A stretch of 64,000 nt of DNA from Rutidosis leptorrhynchoides (taxonomy: Eukaryota > Streptophyta > Magnoliopsida > Asterales > Asteraceae): positions 36,602,001 through 36,666,000 of the forward strand of contig NC_092340.1 of the NCBI RefSeq assembly GCF_046630445.1. Reading direction: 5' to 3'. The position numbers and the translations under genes were made by a program. The notes beneath the pieces are model-generated. The model was not told where the DNA came from. It ran no database searches and saw only the letters and a list, made by a program, of their open reading frames with translations. This document shows positions 38,556 to 51,400 of this stretch, piece after piece. The first letter of the stretch is position 1. Each line of letters opens with the position of its first letter.

Positions 38556-38576
38556 AACGGGTGGGTAGTACCCGAG
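38556..38576 (+). other. Internal PPT-like hairpin, unit 2
   Basis: Copy of the motif at 31993. Confidence 0.55.
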
Positions 38577-39363
38577 GAATATTTAGAATTCACATTAATA
38601 AGTTATATTGTACATTCTTGAATCTGATTCAACGGTTATCTATTATCTTACTTACAACCACCGATATTCGTATCCGTTCACCCCAGAATAACCATTTTCA
38701 ATCAAATTTCATATTCGGATTTTGACCTACCAGAATCCAACAAGTGGCATAAAGAAGAAAACTCTGGACAATTAAAATGAATTAAAATGTTGATTGTAAC
38801 ATATGAAACTAAACAATTCTTCAAGCTTGCCACTTGATTTTATCTTAAACCTCATTCGTAACTTGACGATTACAATTCGCATTCAAATCCTTTCATGATT
38901 CCTGAAAACACCTCGACCGAGAAGTTGAACCCGCCGCACCTCGCCTAAGGAATGAAGATTTATACATACAGTTATACACCTGAAGAACTCTCGAACCCAA
39001 ATTCATAATTTAACACATAACGTATTGAATCCTTTGCCATTTATTAGAACAACCCTACAATTCCTTTTCAAGAAGCTAATTTTGTCACAGCTCCACTTCG
39101 ACTTTTCAGTGAGATTATTTCTATTATAATCATGATATTTATACCTTGACCTTTCGCCGTCATTACCGGAAAACCTTTTATATCCCTCGACAACATCAAC
39201 AGGTGCACCAGCAGATCGTTATCCTTTTGGCGAAATCAACAATCAGTATTTTGAAAATCTCGCGGAACTTCTTCCATCATATCTATAATGTCTATCCCTA
39301 AGAATTTCATAATCTGAACGTGAAGTTTCTGAAAAACACCCGGGACTATGAAATAGTTCTTGA

Positions 39364-39568
39364 AATGCTAACGAAGCAGCAAAAACTGTAAACGACTTTA
39401 ATGGTCAAAAGTTTGATGACAAAGAATAGTAAGGTGGTAAAGCTGAAAAAAAAAAAGTTTGGAACTAGAAAACGGATGAAGCAAAGTATAAAAGAGGCTG
39501 TGGATAAATCACAGGGACTGAACCTGCTGTCAAAGAATACAAACGATTCCGTACCTGCTGAAACCGTC
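39364..39568 (+). pseudogene. PABP-like gene fragment in array unit 2
   Basis: It is nearly identical to 32801-33005, so it was copied with the unit when the array formed and is not a separate capture. Confidence 0.7.
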
Positions 39569-40907
39569 AGTAAGAACCCTACTCTTTATTCAAAACCTTG
39601 CCCGGATGATATTTTTCATCATCATCTTATCTTAGATATTATAAGATATCTTCATATCATTCGTTATACATATTTTTCATATTTCTGGAGATATTTTTAC
39701 AACTATTCCTATCTGCGATCATTTATCTCTCCGTAACATCTGCGTTACAATATAAAAGAAACTGTGTTAATTTCTAAATTCTGAAACCTCCGAGATTAAA
39801 ATATAAATGATTTGAAGTAGTGTTGGGAACTGATGCATGAATTAGTATAATATAATGAAACTTGATCAACTTCATTATATTACAGTAAGTCATGTTAAGT
39901 TTCTAATGGAATGTGATGATTCACAGTACCGTCATCATGTGCCATGTTACACAGCTCTTACATTCTATCAAGTCTCCAAACATATTAGAACGTATCACCT
40001 TGATAGTTCTATTTTTCCGGAATATTCGAGTAATTTAACGAATCAAGATCGTGCCATTACAATTTCATTCTAAAACCGATAGCTAGGTTCATTCCAAATT
40101 TCCTACCTACGAATTTCGGACCATTGTTCGCTTGGCTCGAGGACGGGAAGAAGAAACGAAGGGACAAAACCTCGAAATAGAAATAGGAACATAAACCACA
40201 GCAAATAAGAGAGAGCATTAACGGTGGATGACAATGATTTTAAGGGACGGGAGTAGGAACATCGAAATATAAGGGAAGGTATAAAACCTAACAACAACCC
40301 CGAAACTACAAACCGTGCATATCAATACGTATTGCAACGTAAAGGCACGGGAGAATTAAAAACATTATAATTCCAAGGAAAGGATAAAAGAGAATAGATT
40401 CTTCTGGTGATAGATGAAAAAGAAGAATGAAAGATATGAAAGTTAGAAATATAACAAGGATTAGAATGGGATGGAGCATATTAGCGAATGTCTTAAAGTA
40501 GGAACTAAAGAGAAAGAATAGAAGATGTGGGAAGAAAGAAAAGGAAGGAGGTAAATTTATAGTGAAATATTCGACAAAGAAATCAAAACAGATTGCCGCG
40601 TTAAATCAAAGAAGATCCTGATCGCCGCAAAACTAAATCTTATTACATAAGATTTTCTTTAAAACCCTTAAATCCCGAAAATCGATCATAATCACGTCAT
40701 CGGTTACAACAATTCTATATTCACTCATTTCACTCTTTTGTGATAGCTTCGCTCGTGCGTCTCACATAACCGAATCGTTTTATCTAAATCTTTCAATAAT
40801 GATAAAATTTCATTATTACCTCATATTCGTCATGAAAACATTCCTATTGTGATTTATGACAACCTCTACCAAATTTCGAGGACGAAATTTCTTTAACGGG
40901 TGGGTAC

Positions 40908-43885
40908 TGTAACGACCCGTAAATTTCCGACCAAATTTAAACTCTAATCTCTATATGGTTCTGACACGATAAGCAAAAACCCTAAAGTTGACCCGCATTT
41001 TTTTTTCGATCGTTCTATACTTATAAGATTAATATGTACATAAATTAAACCTTACCAACATGATAAGCAATCCAAATTATTGAGACTTATGTTTTCGAAA
41101 AGAGTTTTTACACAACGTTTGACCGTCTAGTCTGACCGATGATATCACGAACTATACAATATATGATAATTATACGTTTGTGTATATATATGTATATATA
41201 CATATTTAACATGATTTAAGAATGTTTTAATATCTCATTTTGTATTAATAACAATAAGTTATAAGTATATTTTGAAACTACTAACTTAAGTTTTCAAAAC
41301 GATAACCATACGTAACGTTATTTGACTTAAATACTTATGACCTATAATGTTTATACATATATCGTATAAGTAATGTATTTAATCACTTTTAAAGACTTAA
41401 ATACATAAAACAATATAAGTATATTTACAAAAGATAGCTATATTTGAATCCTCGTTCCGTTTTCTCAAAGATTTCTATATGTATACCTAGGGTATATGTA
41501 CCCGTATCATACGCAGCTTCTAGATGTATTTACTATTGGTATATACCAATAAAAATCTGCTCCTTAGCAGCCTTAAATGATTAAGAAACATGTGGAACCA
41601 ACCATTTGTCAAGTAGCATGAATTATTTAGCAAGAAAACAAAGTTAGGTATCTTTTTTTTCCTTTATAACCTAAAAACGTTTTTATGCATGCACACCATT
41701 TCTTCACCCCATTTTCTCATACTTACACTTCCATTTCTCTCTCAAAATACTCTTAACTTCATACTTGATCATCTTCAAGCATTTTCCCCATCATTTAGCT
41801 TCAAAAACAACACTTAAACCTCATAAGAAAACCTTACAAAAACACTTCAAGAAATCCTTCCAAGAACACAAACTTACTTCCAATCTTTCATCCAATTCCA
41901 TCACCCTTTTGGTTCTAGCTTTTTACTCCACTTTTACAGCAACCTTGTCCAAGGAACTTGAGGTAGTAACTATGTTCATAACTTTATTCGATTCATATAT
42001 ATATAGCTATCATATTTTGTGGTATACAATTTTAACAACAAGAACATAGTTTGAAAGTTTTCAAACTTGTTTGCAAACTAAATAGATCCTTCTAACTTAA
42101 CTTTTAAAATACTTCAAGACCTGTAATATAACTTATATATATGCTAATTTAACAAGGTATAACTTGGTTTTTCAAAGAACACCTTAAAAACTGTTTTTAC
42201 GACGTCGGAGTGCAACCGGGGACTGTTTTGGGTTGGATAATTAAAAACCATCTTAAACTTTGAATTGGAGGTTTATTTTCTGGAAAAATGATTTTTACTA
42301 TGAATATGATAACACATAAAAATTTCATGATTTAATTCGAAGTATAAGTATTTTTAGAAAAAATAATCATTTAAGGTTGTTTACATAAAGGAAAATGTTT
42401 AACTTCATAAGTTTCACTAAAGTTTCACCTATGCCGTGTGATTTTGAATACAAACTAAGGTATTTACAGTTCATAGTCTTAAAGAGGAACTCGATCCAAG
42501 GAGATGACAAGTTGAATCAACGAAAACGGAGTTGTAACGAAGAAACTATGACCGAAACAAAATTGGTTATCCAAGACTAGTTTAACTTCGGGATTAATTG
42601 GGAAAAATTAAATAAAACACATATTTCTAAAATAACATGATATTTTATATATATGTACTCATAATTTAATTTTATATGGTTCAGGATCACCCGTAAACAA
42701 TACGAGAAGATTAATCATAAGATCCCATGATTGTACGCAACACGTCATTTGACAACACCGGTACTTTATGTACGCAACACGTCATTTGACAACACCGGTA
42801 CCGTGGGTCAAGATTAATCTCGACCAATACATATACGATGGGGGTTTTATTCATTTCATTGGGGGTTTATTAAACACCTAAAAATGAACCATTAAAATTG
42901 AATTACTAACATCGGACTGCTAACTACGGACTAAGGAATTATTCAAAGTATTAAAAGTATTATAAGTATATATATGTGACGATTGTTTAAAATGAAAATA
43001 TATTGATATATTATATATGGATAGGTTCGTGATATCAACCGGAGACCAAGTCAAATTATATATATCTTCAAGACAACTGTGAGTATATAGTCCCACTTTT
43101 AAACTCTAAATATTTCGGGATGAGAATACATGTATTTTATGTTTTACGTTATGGACACAAGTAACTGAAAAAAATATATTCTACGTTGAGTTGTACCACT
43201 GGCATACTTCCCTGTAGCTTGGTAACTAATATTTACAGCGGTATTGTAAACGCGAATCCTGTTGATAGATCTATCGGGCCTGACAACCCCAACCGGACTG
43301 GACGACCAGTATTCAACGGTTGCACAGTACTTCGTTTCGTGACTACACTTGGTACAGTGTAGTAAGATTTCATATTAAAGGGAATATGCGACGTGATTAA
43401 TTGTTAAGTATGGTTACCAAGTGCTCAACCACTTAGAATATTTTTATTAAAATGTTTATATATGAAATCTTGTGGTCTATATTTATATCGATGTCGACAT
43501 TAAACCTATATCTCACCAACTTTATGTTGACATTTTAAAGCATGTTATTCTCAGGTATGAATTAAGTCTTCCGCTGTGCATTATCTCGTACTAAGGATAC
43601 TACTTGAGGCCATTAAGGACTTATATCATAAGGCGTTGCATTCGAGTCATTGAAGTTCATTGAGACTATTATTAAGTAAATGGCGGTTTAGGTCATTTGA
43701 ATATTATGAAATGTCAGGCGATTATGTCAATTCTGGATGTAACTATAGATTGCCTTTTAAGAATAAATGCAACGTTTGTAAGATGTATCATATAGAGGGC
43801 AAGTACCTCGCAATGTTATCAACTATTGTAATTCGTTTGTAATCAATATGGACAACGTCCGGATGATTAGTTTCGGATCCTTTCA
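40908..43885 (+). repeat. LTR 3 of the tandem array
   Basis: It ends at CCTTTCA followed by the TATAT target duplication (43886-43890) and the resumed Copia LTR. CACGTCA cassette from 42732. Confidence 0.95.
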
Positions 43886-44073
43886 TATATATATATGTGC
43901 ATAATGTAAGTTACAAAAACACACATATACATTAAATACAACACACCTCTCTTCAACCTCTTTCTCTCCTATATCTTCTACAACACATCTCTCTTTTATT
44001 GGTTCTTTCAATTTGAATATATTGAACCAGGCCACTAAAGGTAGTTATAAGCCTACTGAAATATAACATGTTG

Positions 44074-44703
44074 TATGTTTTTTAAAATGTTTATGTATGA
44101 ATATATGCGGACCATGTCTCTAAAGAAGATGTAGTCTGACGGTCCGTATACTGAATAATAAAGTCTGTTTGTTTTTATATCTGCAAAATAACTTAATCTT
44201 GTCCGCAATACTAAGAAGCATATTTCTATGGTTGCAGATAAATAAGATATCATTTTATCTTATGTCTTTAAAAAACCAAACGGTTTGCATTAAAAAGTTA
44301 TGCATGCTCGCAGACTTAAGACATAACAAGATCTGCGGTTGTTGATTACATTTTTGTTTCTCGTTAACTGTTTTCATTTTCGGTTCCAAAGAGTAAAATA
44401 ATGAAAACAAGTACTGCTTTACCGGTTCTCAAAATTTTGTATTTTCGGTTGCTGTATGATACGATTCGATATTGGTACCGATCTCTTTCCTAAATCAGTA
44501 TTACCAAAATCTAAGAAAAAAAAGTGTATTCGAGAGTGTAAGAGCATAAGAAGACAACAAGTCGCATCCAACCATACACAAAGTGCACTACTATCCACAC
44601 AGGTTATATCCCTTACTTTAATTTCAATCGAATAACAAAATAAATTAAACAATTGCCATGGAGATATAAAGTAACCAATTCAAGGTTTCTACAGAGCACA
44701 AAA
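44074..44703 (+). promoter_or_regulatory. Upstream region of PnsL1
   Basis: This is the only single-copy DNA between the Copia element and the PnsL1 start codon. It contains GATAAG-type light-box motifs around the inverted sequence AAGATATCATTTTATCTT near 44246. I did not find a convincing TATA box. Confidence 0.4.
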
Positions 44704-46297
44704 ATGGCAGTTTCATCACTTTCATTCTCATCTGCAGCCTTATCCAAAAGGGTTGGTCACATTTAAATTTGTTTACTCTTATGTTGCAAGTTCTATCAAA
44801 TAATCATATGTGCCATGTTGTTTATTGTTTCCAATAAAAAGATGGTCACTTAATTTTGTGTATGAATGTTTTGCAGTTAAATGTGCCACTAAAGCCTTCA
44901 TGTTCTTGGCCAACCACCATTGCATCCACAAAAGATTCATCTCTTGATGAACAAAGTAGGCCCTCATACCTTATTCACTTTGAAATTACCTTAATTTTTT
45001 GCTTTCTAATTATTTGTAGATAGTTCACTGACACTCAACCCACAACTTTAGTTTTTAGTCATTTAAGCATCAAGGTTTTGTGTGAAATAGGAAATGGAAA
45101 TTGCAAGAGGAGGTCACTTCTAATAGGAGTTGGAGTTGCAAGTTTATTGCCTACAAAATTACTATTGGCTCAAGGTATATAATTCATCATTTACAAAGCC
45201 CACAAAACAAGAATGAAATATTTTGTATTCTAAGCTAATTGCATTGTTAATCCACACAGAAAAACCACCAAATTTTGATGAATTTGTAGACTTAGAAGAT
45301 GGTTATTCATACTATTATCCTTCAGATTGGAGGGTGAGTGACTGCAAAATCCTGTTAAATTTATGTTTCGAGTTGACAAGTTTCAATTTTTAGCTCACAA
45401 GTACGATTCGTTTTACAGGAATTTGATTACAGAGGGCATGATTCTGCATTCAAGGATCGATATTTGCAATTACACAATGTGAGACTTAGCTTCATACCAA
45501 CAGATAAAAAAGACATCCATGACATGGGTTCAATAGAGAAGGTGAATATACATAATTTCTTTGATGCATTGCTTGTTTCGAATTAAGGGATAAAAAAACA
45601 CCAGCGTATGTTTTGTAGGTTGTAGCCCATTTGGTGAAACATGTGTATTCAACACCAAATCAAGTCCCGGATGTGTTCGATATGCAAGAGGTCTAGATTC
45701 AAAATCTTGTTCTATCTTATTTTATGTGGCAATTCTTCTAAAATTGGCCAATCTAAGGGATTTTTTTTTTTCTTTTTCTTTTTTTCTCAAATGGGTTAAA
45801 GTGGACTGAATCAGTACATTGGGTAAGAGCCAAAATGGGTCAAATTGAGTCAATTTCTAAAGAGTTACATCAATATTGCTACTTCCAATCTACACTGTAA
45901 TGACCTTTTTCAACCCAAATCCATTTGACTCATTACCCAACTTGTCTATCTTGCCAATTCTCTATTTCAAAGGTTTTTGAATATTGAAAAGCTAAGAGTT
46001 TCAATGGCTAACCTAAAATCGCAGAGGACTACAGATGGCAAAAACTACTACACATTTGAGTACACGCTAACATCTCCAAACTTCGCCAGATCAGCATTTG
46101 CAACAATAGCAGTTGGAAATGGTAAGGCACATAACGTAGAACTAGCTAACTTTAATAATTAAAGAGAATACTGAACTTAAACTCTTGCAACAGGGAGATA
46201 CTACACGCTAATTGTAGGAGCAAATGATCGAAGATGGAGAAGATTCAGAAATCAGCTAAAAGTGGTAGCAGACTCGTTCAAGGTGCTTGACATTTGA
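44704..46297 (+). CDS. PnsL1: PsbP-like NDH lumen subunit PnsL1 (PPL2 type)
   Basis: Eight exons, read from GT/AG sites: 44704-44751, 44877-44955, 45091-45174, 45260-45333, 45419-45541, 45619-45690, 46025-46121, 46194-46297; total 226 codons plus stop, in frame throughout. The product starts with a Ser-rich chloroplast transit peptide. A twin-Arg hydrophobic stretch (CKRRSLLIGVGVASLLPTKL) follows, expected for Tat-dependent import into the thylakoid lumen. The mature PsbP fold begins near FDEFVDLEDGYSYYYPSDWR and continues with GHDSAFKDRYLQL and RYYTLIVGANDRRWRR. That sequence fits PsbP-like protein 2, PnsL1, a lumen subunit of the chloroplast NDH complex in cyclic electron flow; PPL1 fits less well. 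The length is typical. It is convergent with the ABC transporter gene 423 bp away. The exon 7 start was set by family alignment (RTTDGKNYYTFEY) because an upstream AG would break the frame. Confidence 0.88.
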
Positions 46298-46719
46298 TAC
46301 GATCATCTGTATATTTGGTTTTCTTAAGTACAATGTACAAAGCATAAAGTGCACATAAATCCGTACGTTCGTATGCCTTCAAAGAGTGATAGAAGCCTAA
46401 GTGTAATAAGTAAATGATGCAGAAATGACACTCGAGTCAATCTAAACCTCTCTTTATATACAAAAGGATTACAACAAATATGTTTACTCAATCCTCTTTA
46501 AGCCTCATCAAAATTTCAAACAATATACAAATGTACAAACACATAATATAAAGGAACACATGATGATAATAAAGAAAAATTAATAAGTGAAAAACACTAA
46601 ATTGTTTGATCAACAAATCAATATGTCATGAAAACGCAGCAACCTTCTAACCTGTAAATGCTGTGCTTCCAAAAGAATATGCAATCTGACCCGCGAACCC
46701 AAATTTACACCCCTCACAT
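46298..46719. other. Convergent 3' flanks of two host genes
   Basis: Shared tail-to-tail spacer of 422 bp. It presumably holds both 3' UTRs. No separate feature recognised. Confidence 0.6.
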
Positions 46720-48387
46720 TTAAATAAGTCTATGCTGACGAATACCCTTTCCAAAGTGAGGTTGCATTAACCGAACATACAAACCGTTCTTACCCATTAA
46801 CGAATCATGAGACCCTTCTTCAACAATCCGACCACCATTGAGAACAACAATGTTGTCAACATGTCTCATCATAGCTGCTCTATGAGCTATAAGAATAGTC
46901 GTTTTGTTTCCCATAACCAACGTATCTAAAGCCTCTTGAACCACTCGACTCGACTCAGACTCGATCGACGAACTCGCTTCATCCAATAACAAAATGGGTG
47001 CGTTTTTCAATACAACCCGAGCTATTGCAATCCTCTGTTTTTGACCCGGGGTCAAATCTACACCTCTCATTCCCACATGGGTATCATACCCGTGAGGTAA
47101 ATTACTAATAAAATGATGCGCGTTTGCAATTCTTGCAGCTTCTTTAACTTCCGCCTCGCTGGCGTTATGTCTTGCGTATATAATATTCTCCCGAATCGTG
47201 GTCGAAAATATGATCGGTTCTTGTTGAACAAGACCAAGGTGATTTCTCAACCATCTTAAATTAAATTGCTTTAAATCACGCCCGTCTAACATTACCTGAC
47301 CAGCGACCGGGTCATAAAATCTCTCTATCAGTGAAATTATCGTACTTTTACCAGACCCAGATACCCCAACAACCGCAACCGTTTGACCACCATTGACTTT
47401 GAGACTGAAATTGCTGAGTACCAGAATTTCAGGGCGAGTTGGGTAAGAAAAGTCAACCTTTTTCAACTCGATGCTTCCATAAACATTTGGAGGTTTCAAA
47501 GCGGAGGTATCATCAGGCTCAATCTTAGGTACTCGATCTATTATTTCGAATACCGATATTAACGATTTCCTTCTTTTGAGAATATAGGGAGCTAAACCGA
47601 AAGGCTCAACGAGGGCAAAAGTGGCAAAAGAGAAAACCATGTATTCTTTAAGAGCGGTTGGTAGATCCATATACTTGTTCTTGACACAAAGTGCGGTGTA
47701 CCATAAGAGAATAGCATTGCATGAAAAAAGAAGAAACTGTGAAAATCCAAATGCAAAACCGATAGCCAAACCATGAAAGGAGCTTTTATAAAATATATTG
47801 GTTAATTGTAATCTGTATAGCTCCATAACTTTGTTACCAGCACAAAACGCCACAACGGTGTATATATTTCTAACTGCATCCTCAAGGACCAATGATGCTT
47901 TCCTGTGCATTTCTTGTATCCCCTTTGAAAATCCCGCTAACCACAATTTCTGTAAATTAAATTTAACGTTTAAGATATGAGAGGAGAACTCTTAATCTTT
48001 AAATATCAAGAAAATATAGAAAGACTAAATCTTTGAGTTATAAAGAACTTTAAATTATCAAGATAATATAGAATATAATAGATACCTGAGCAATGGCAGA
48101 AAGAGTAAGAACAGGTAAAGTGGCTAATGCTACAAGAGCCAAACGCCAATGTAAAAGCATTCCTATTAAAATTGCAACTATAACAGCTGCACTATCTTGA
48201 ATCAATATAGAAAGTCGGTTGCTAAAAGCTGCTCGAACAAATGTAGCATCGTTTGCCAATCGCATGGACAATGTATCGGCACTGTTTTCTTCATCATCAA
48301 ACCATCCCACTTCATTCCTAAGCATTGCTGTAAACGAACAACTAATTATGATTACCAAAACAAAGCATTTTACAAACTAATTTAAGT

Positions 48388-48420
<33 letters not shown>

Positions 48421-51400
48421 AAAGAAATGATTAAGAAGGTTGTAAGCCTTGAAAAATACAGAAGCATTTCCCTTTTAAGTAAATTTGTTTTATTGCCTGT
48501 ATGGCTTGTAAGATATTATCAATAACACAAATCTACCCATTGATGAGTTAAATGGGTTGAAATTGCCACCTCTGAGAAGAGCTGACACATGCTAAGAAAG
48601 AATTTACTAACCAGAAAACATCATTCTCCTAACCCGTTCGGTCATTTTCTCCCCCATTATACCAAAGTAAAAATGCTGCAAAAAGTTAGCAATCACAGTC
48701 ACAAAACCCATGCAGGCAATGATTAAGCACCACTTGTTGACATCATCGCGTATATTGTTGCGTCTGTCAATTTCGTTTCGATAATATGCCATCACTATTA
48801 ACGCAATCACATAAGCAAGAAGAGGATTGAATGAACCGAATATTGCAGCACCAGTGCTTCCTAGTACAGCATAAAGCCATTCAGCCAAACTCAACTCTAT
48901 AAGTCTCCATATTGATGGTTCTTTCTTATATTGTTTTTCTTTTATTTCTTGAACTCTAATAATTGGCATTTCAGTAAGCTGAGAATTAGGACGACTATAC
49001 GTTTGTGAATGTGAACGTTCACTTTGGGGATCAGATGTTAAAAGTGGTGAAATTGGTGACTCGGGATTGGATCCGTTACTTGTTTGTCGTCGAATAGCTT
49101 GAACGTCAAGTTTTGGTAACTCAGGCAATCTTTTTTCAAAACTATCTTGCCTTTTTATTGAAGGTTCTTTGTTTGTTTCATCAAATGATACACCATTTTC
49201 TTTTTCATGTTTTGGAGATTCATGTGACCCGTAAGAAGAATCTTGAGGCCTTGATGAATGCAAGTTTGAAGCTCGTTGAAGTGATGGTGATTTGGCAAAC
49301 TTTGGAGATGAAGGTTCTTGGAAACTGTGAGTTTCTGACGAATTGTTTTCAATTTGAAATGTTCCGATATCATTGTATGTATTTAAAGGCATCCTACAAC
49401 AACAAACAAATATTAAAACATCATTAAACACCAAGTAATAATCAAGTAATTTGGATTATGTATACCTTCTAGGAAGTTTAGCTGCTTCTTCACATCTTAA
49501 AAGTTCGGCATATAACCCATCAGAGGCTACTAATTCATCGTGGGTCCCAATCTCCATTAACTGACCATCCTCCATCACAGCAATAAAATCAGCATTCTTT
49601 ATTAGTGAAAGGCGACGAGCAATTATAATCGTTGATCGGCCTAACATTAAAAGATCCAACGCCTCCTGAACAGATCTCTCAGCTTCAAAATCTAGTCCAC
49701 CTGTCACCTCATCAAGAAGAAGAATAGATGGGTTCGAAAGCACAGCCCTTGCAACAGAAAGTCTTATTTTCTGTTCTTCTGACAATGATAAACCAGCCCT
49801 ACCAACCTTAAAATACACAAACACTTTTAAAATACAAAGTCATAATAATAATAATAACAATACCAAGAATTGTTATAATTGTACCTGTGTATCATATCCT
49901 TTATCGAGTGAGGTTATATACGTATGTGCATGAGCTATTTTAGCAGCATCTTCAATTTGAAGTTGAGTGGCTTCTCTACCATAAGCAATATTGTCCCTAA
50001 TGCTCAAGCTTAATAGAGCAGGTTCCTGAGTGACTAACCCAATTTGGCTCCTTAACCATTCCAATTTAAGGTTCTTTATGTTCTCCCCATCCAATAAAAC
50101 TTCACCTAAACGATAGTAAATAAAAGAAACAAACTTTATAAAGGTAATTACCTAAAAATAAGACAATAAGTAGGTTTTTTTTTAACACAAACAACCCTTC
50201 CAATAAAGATTACAGCCATTTATAACTTAATGAAATATGCAAAAGGAAAAGCAATTACCTAAGGTGGGATCATAGAATCGTTCCATAAGTGGTATAATAC
50301 TACTTTTACCGGAGCCATTTCTTCCCACGAGAGCCACTGTTTTTTTAGCGGGAACAGTCAAGTAAAAGCCACTTAATATAGGGATTTCGGGACGAGATAA
50401 GTAACTGAAATACACATTTCTAAATTCGATAGTCCCTTGTACGGTAGCAAGAGTATTTCCGTCATGATTCACGGTTGAGGATGAACGACTAATCATCTCA
50501 AAAAGTCTATATGCAGCAATTCTTCCTTGTTCAAATGAATAGAAGTTGGTAGCAGCTTGATTAAGCCCACTGTAAAAACCAAATAGCATGAATAGATATC
50601 AATAACATTATATATTATCTATGAAAAACAAAAGAAAGGAAAAGAAAATGCTTACAGGCCACTTAAGATAATAGAGAACAGAGCAGTAATAATTTCTCCA
50701 CCGTGGGCTTTTCTATGTGTAACCAAAAACCTTCCAACATAAAGTTGCAAGGCACAAGAGCAAATTGCAAGCCCATAAGTGAATCCAAGCCCAAGTCCTT
50801 GCACAAGGCTTATCAATATACCATATCTCAAAGTCGCTTGCAATGAAGCTGCATAAGAATATTTTGCTAATGTTTCATTTGTAAAAGCATATAACGTCCT
50901 TACATATGAAACAGCCTACAAGATAATAAACAACAATATTACATCAGCAATATTTTCACACCTACATTTTTAATAACTGCCAAATATCTTGGTTGTCTAA
51001 TTAGAACGTTTAATGTAGCCCGTACCACATTTGTGGTAATATTAACTTGACCAAAGGGCAAAAAAGTAAAATTACCTGTTCAGCAACACTTGCTGCTTCA
51101 GCATATGCATCTTGAATATTTTCAGCAAGCCTATGTAGAAATATATTTGATATTCCACCTGCAGCAACAATGAACGGGCCAGTTGCTAAAGTGATGAGAG
51201 AAATTTGCCAACAATTGATGAATCCAATTGCAAGGCCACTAAAGAATGTAGCCATGTTATGAATATAATTTCCAACCTGCAGCAATAAAATTAATCAGAA
51301 GCTAATTTCAACAAGAAAAGATAGTAAAAGAAAATGATAAATGTTATGGGTGAACTTACTTTTTCACTAAGAGCAGACTGGATAAGCAATACATCACTCA

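Larger units (their letters stand above)
37323..40907 (+). mobile_element. Internal region of array unit 2
   Basis: It matches 30759-34344 along its length with about 14 differences by eye and ends in the same polypurine tract at 40894-40907. No gag-pol. Confidence 0.9.
27780..43885 (+). mobile_element. Tandem Gypsy array LTR-internal-LTR-internal-LTR
   Basis: Three LTRs (about 2,978 bp each) alternate with two internal regions (about 3,585 bp each), all in the same orientation, with a single TATAT duplication at the outer ends. Each LTR runs from TGTAACGACC to CCTTTCA. The internal parts begin with an iMet primer site and end with a polypurine tract (TAACGGGTGGGTAC). No gag-pol is present, so the unit is non-autonomous. 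Its leader and LTR are related to the gag-pol-bearing Gypsy at 55672. The copies differ by roughly 0.4-0.6%, so the array is young (about 0.2 My). Confidence 0.93.
27711..44068 (+). repeat. Copia 3' LTR, split by the tandem Gypsy array
   Basis: LTR sequence occupies 27711-27779 and 43886-44068. The two halves match the 5' LTR halves with about one substitution plus a length change in the TA run. The TATAT duplication of the array lies at 27775-27779 and 43886-43890. Confidence 0.9.

Noticed and set aside
27780-43885. The duplicated Gypsy units as a pure assembly artefact
   Set aside because: The LTRs and the two internal regions differ from each other at scattered single positions, so they are separate sequences; long reads would still be the final test.
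49113-49427. Plus-strand 104-codon frame
   Set aside because: It is a shadow of the ABCB linker exon on the minus strand.
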